A DNA stretch of 14,578 nucleotides from Lachnospiraceae bacterium. GTDB lineage: Bacteria > Bacillota_A > Clostridia > Lachnospirales > Lachnospiraceae. The DNA lies in contig JAEEJD010000199.1 of the NCBI GenBank assembly GCA_016281675.1, forward strand, positions 1 through 14,578, given 5' to 3'. Made by a program: the position numbers and the translations under genes. Position 1 is the stretch's first letter; each line of letters starts with the position of its first letter. Below, in pieces: positions 14,012-14,578 of the stretch. The notes beneath the pieces are model-generated. The model did not search any database. It saw only the letters and a program-made list of their open reading frames with translations, and was not told the DNA's origin.

Positions 14012-14578
14012 ATGTTTGATTCATTACGAAAGAGATTGATGTGTGGTTTTGTTGCCACGGCAGTAGCGCTCGGATCGTTTGCCTTTCCTTCGGTCGTAAT
14101 GGCTGATGATGACGATGATGATTTCATGGAAGATCTTGTCGATATCACCCCCGAGGAGAATGAGTTTCTTAATAAACTTACGGATGAAGACGATGACGAG
14201 GATATCGATGAAGACGATATAAAGGCAGCTATAACTTTAGGGCTCGTCGGTGCTATGATCGATGAGGAGAATGAGCAACAGAGAAAACGCGAGGAAGAGC
14301 AGCGCCAACAGGCTGCGCTGGACGCTCAAAGGGCAGCAGCTCTCGAGGCTCAGTTAAAAGCCGAGCAGGAAGCTTTAAAGAGAGCTGAGCTGGAGAAGCA
14401 GCTCAAGGCCGAGAAAGAGAAGAACAAGTACAAAGTTACCGGAGTAGGCGTCAGCACGACTTATGTCACGCTTCAGCCCGGACAGACATATCAGGTGATC
14501 GCTTATGTAATGCCCGACAGTGCCAGAAACAAGAGAGTTTATTTCAGTTCAAGCAATCCTTCGGTTGCAACCGTTGAC
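14012..14578 (+). CDS. Secreted acidic / coiled-coil protein with bacterial Ig-like (BIG2-type) domain, 3' truncated by the window end
   Basis: An open frame of 189 codons runs off the end without a stop. A full AGGAGG at 13998-14003 lies 8 bases before the ATG. Residues 1-30 are a signal peptide (basic start, hydrophobic core, cleavage probably after VVMA). An aspartate run (DDDDDD) and further D/E clusters follow to about residue 70, then a short hydrophobic patch (AAITLGLVGAMI). An E/Q/A/K-rich coiled coil spans about 83-142. From about 145 the sequence YKVTGVGVSTTYVTLQPGQ and then SSSNPSVATVD matches the start of a BIG2-type Ig-like domain, common in clostridial surface proteins. It is probably wall-associated or secreted, but whether it has more Ig-like repeats or a catalytic or wall-binding domain cannot be seen. 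It may be linked to the RND operon 56 bases upstream. Confidence 0.8.
   Translation, partial: MFDSLRKRLMCGFVATAVALGSFAFPSVVMADDDDDDFMEDLVDITPEENEFLNKLTDEDDDEDIDEDDIKAAITLGLVGAMIDEENEQQRKREEEQRQQAALDAQRAAALEAQLKAEQEALKRAELEKQLKAEKEKNKYKVTGVGVSTTYVTLQPGQTYQVIAYVMPDSARNKRVYFSSSNPSVATVD

Overview
The window looks like chromosomal DNA from a motile Gram-positive anaerobe of the Clostridia, most likely a Lachnospiraceae-type organism. This is an inference from mid-range GC content, strong AGGAG-type ribosome binding sites, lipoprotein signal peptides on exported enzymes, a transmembrane chemoreceptor, and a decarboxylase whose sequence resembles a clade I recall from Lachnospiraceae. All protein genes lie on the + strand. 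The only minus-strand gene is a tRNA. No CRISPR array, transposase, phage gene or repeat array is visible, and no gene-free gap exceeds 150 bases.

Region 1 (1-3240) is a tightly packed run: the 3' end of hisF (histidine biosynthesis), a GTG-started uracil-DNA glycosylase (ung), a membrane-anchored TPR/coiled-coil/MORN protein of unknown role, and a decarboxylase of the diaminopimelate decarboxylase fold. The decarboxylase has several altered active-site signatures. Gaps are 1, 12 and 26 bases and I see no internal promoter or terminator, so this is probably one transcript.

Region 2 (3200-6460) pairs a dCache chemoreceptor with a CPA2-type cation/proton antiporter 6 bases downstream, across an unusual ATG-TAA-ATG junction. 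A good sigma-A-type promoter lies inside the 3' end of the decarboxylase gene. The chemoreceptor's sensor domain carries residues matching the amino-acid-binding dCache motif.

Region 3 (6460-6604) holds a lone tRNA-Leu(CAA) on the minus strand with its own promoter. It is convergent with the antiporter and divergent from the next gene.

Region 4 (6605-14578) is devoted to the cell surface. It holds a thermolysin-family (M4) metalloprotease lipoprotein with its inhibitory prodomain; then, from a strong promoter, a membrane-fusion-protein lipoprotein fused to an SH3 domain and translationally coupled to an RND efflux permease; then the start of a secreted acidic/coiled-coil/Ig-like protein that runs off the window. 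An RND pump whose adaptor has a very long helical hairpin and a presumptive wall-binding SH3 domain, with no outer-membrane channel gene beside it, is the most interesting arrangement here. It suggests a two-component export machine adapted to a single-membrane, thick-walled cell.
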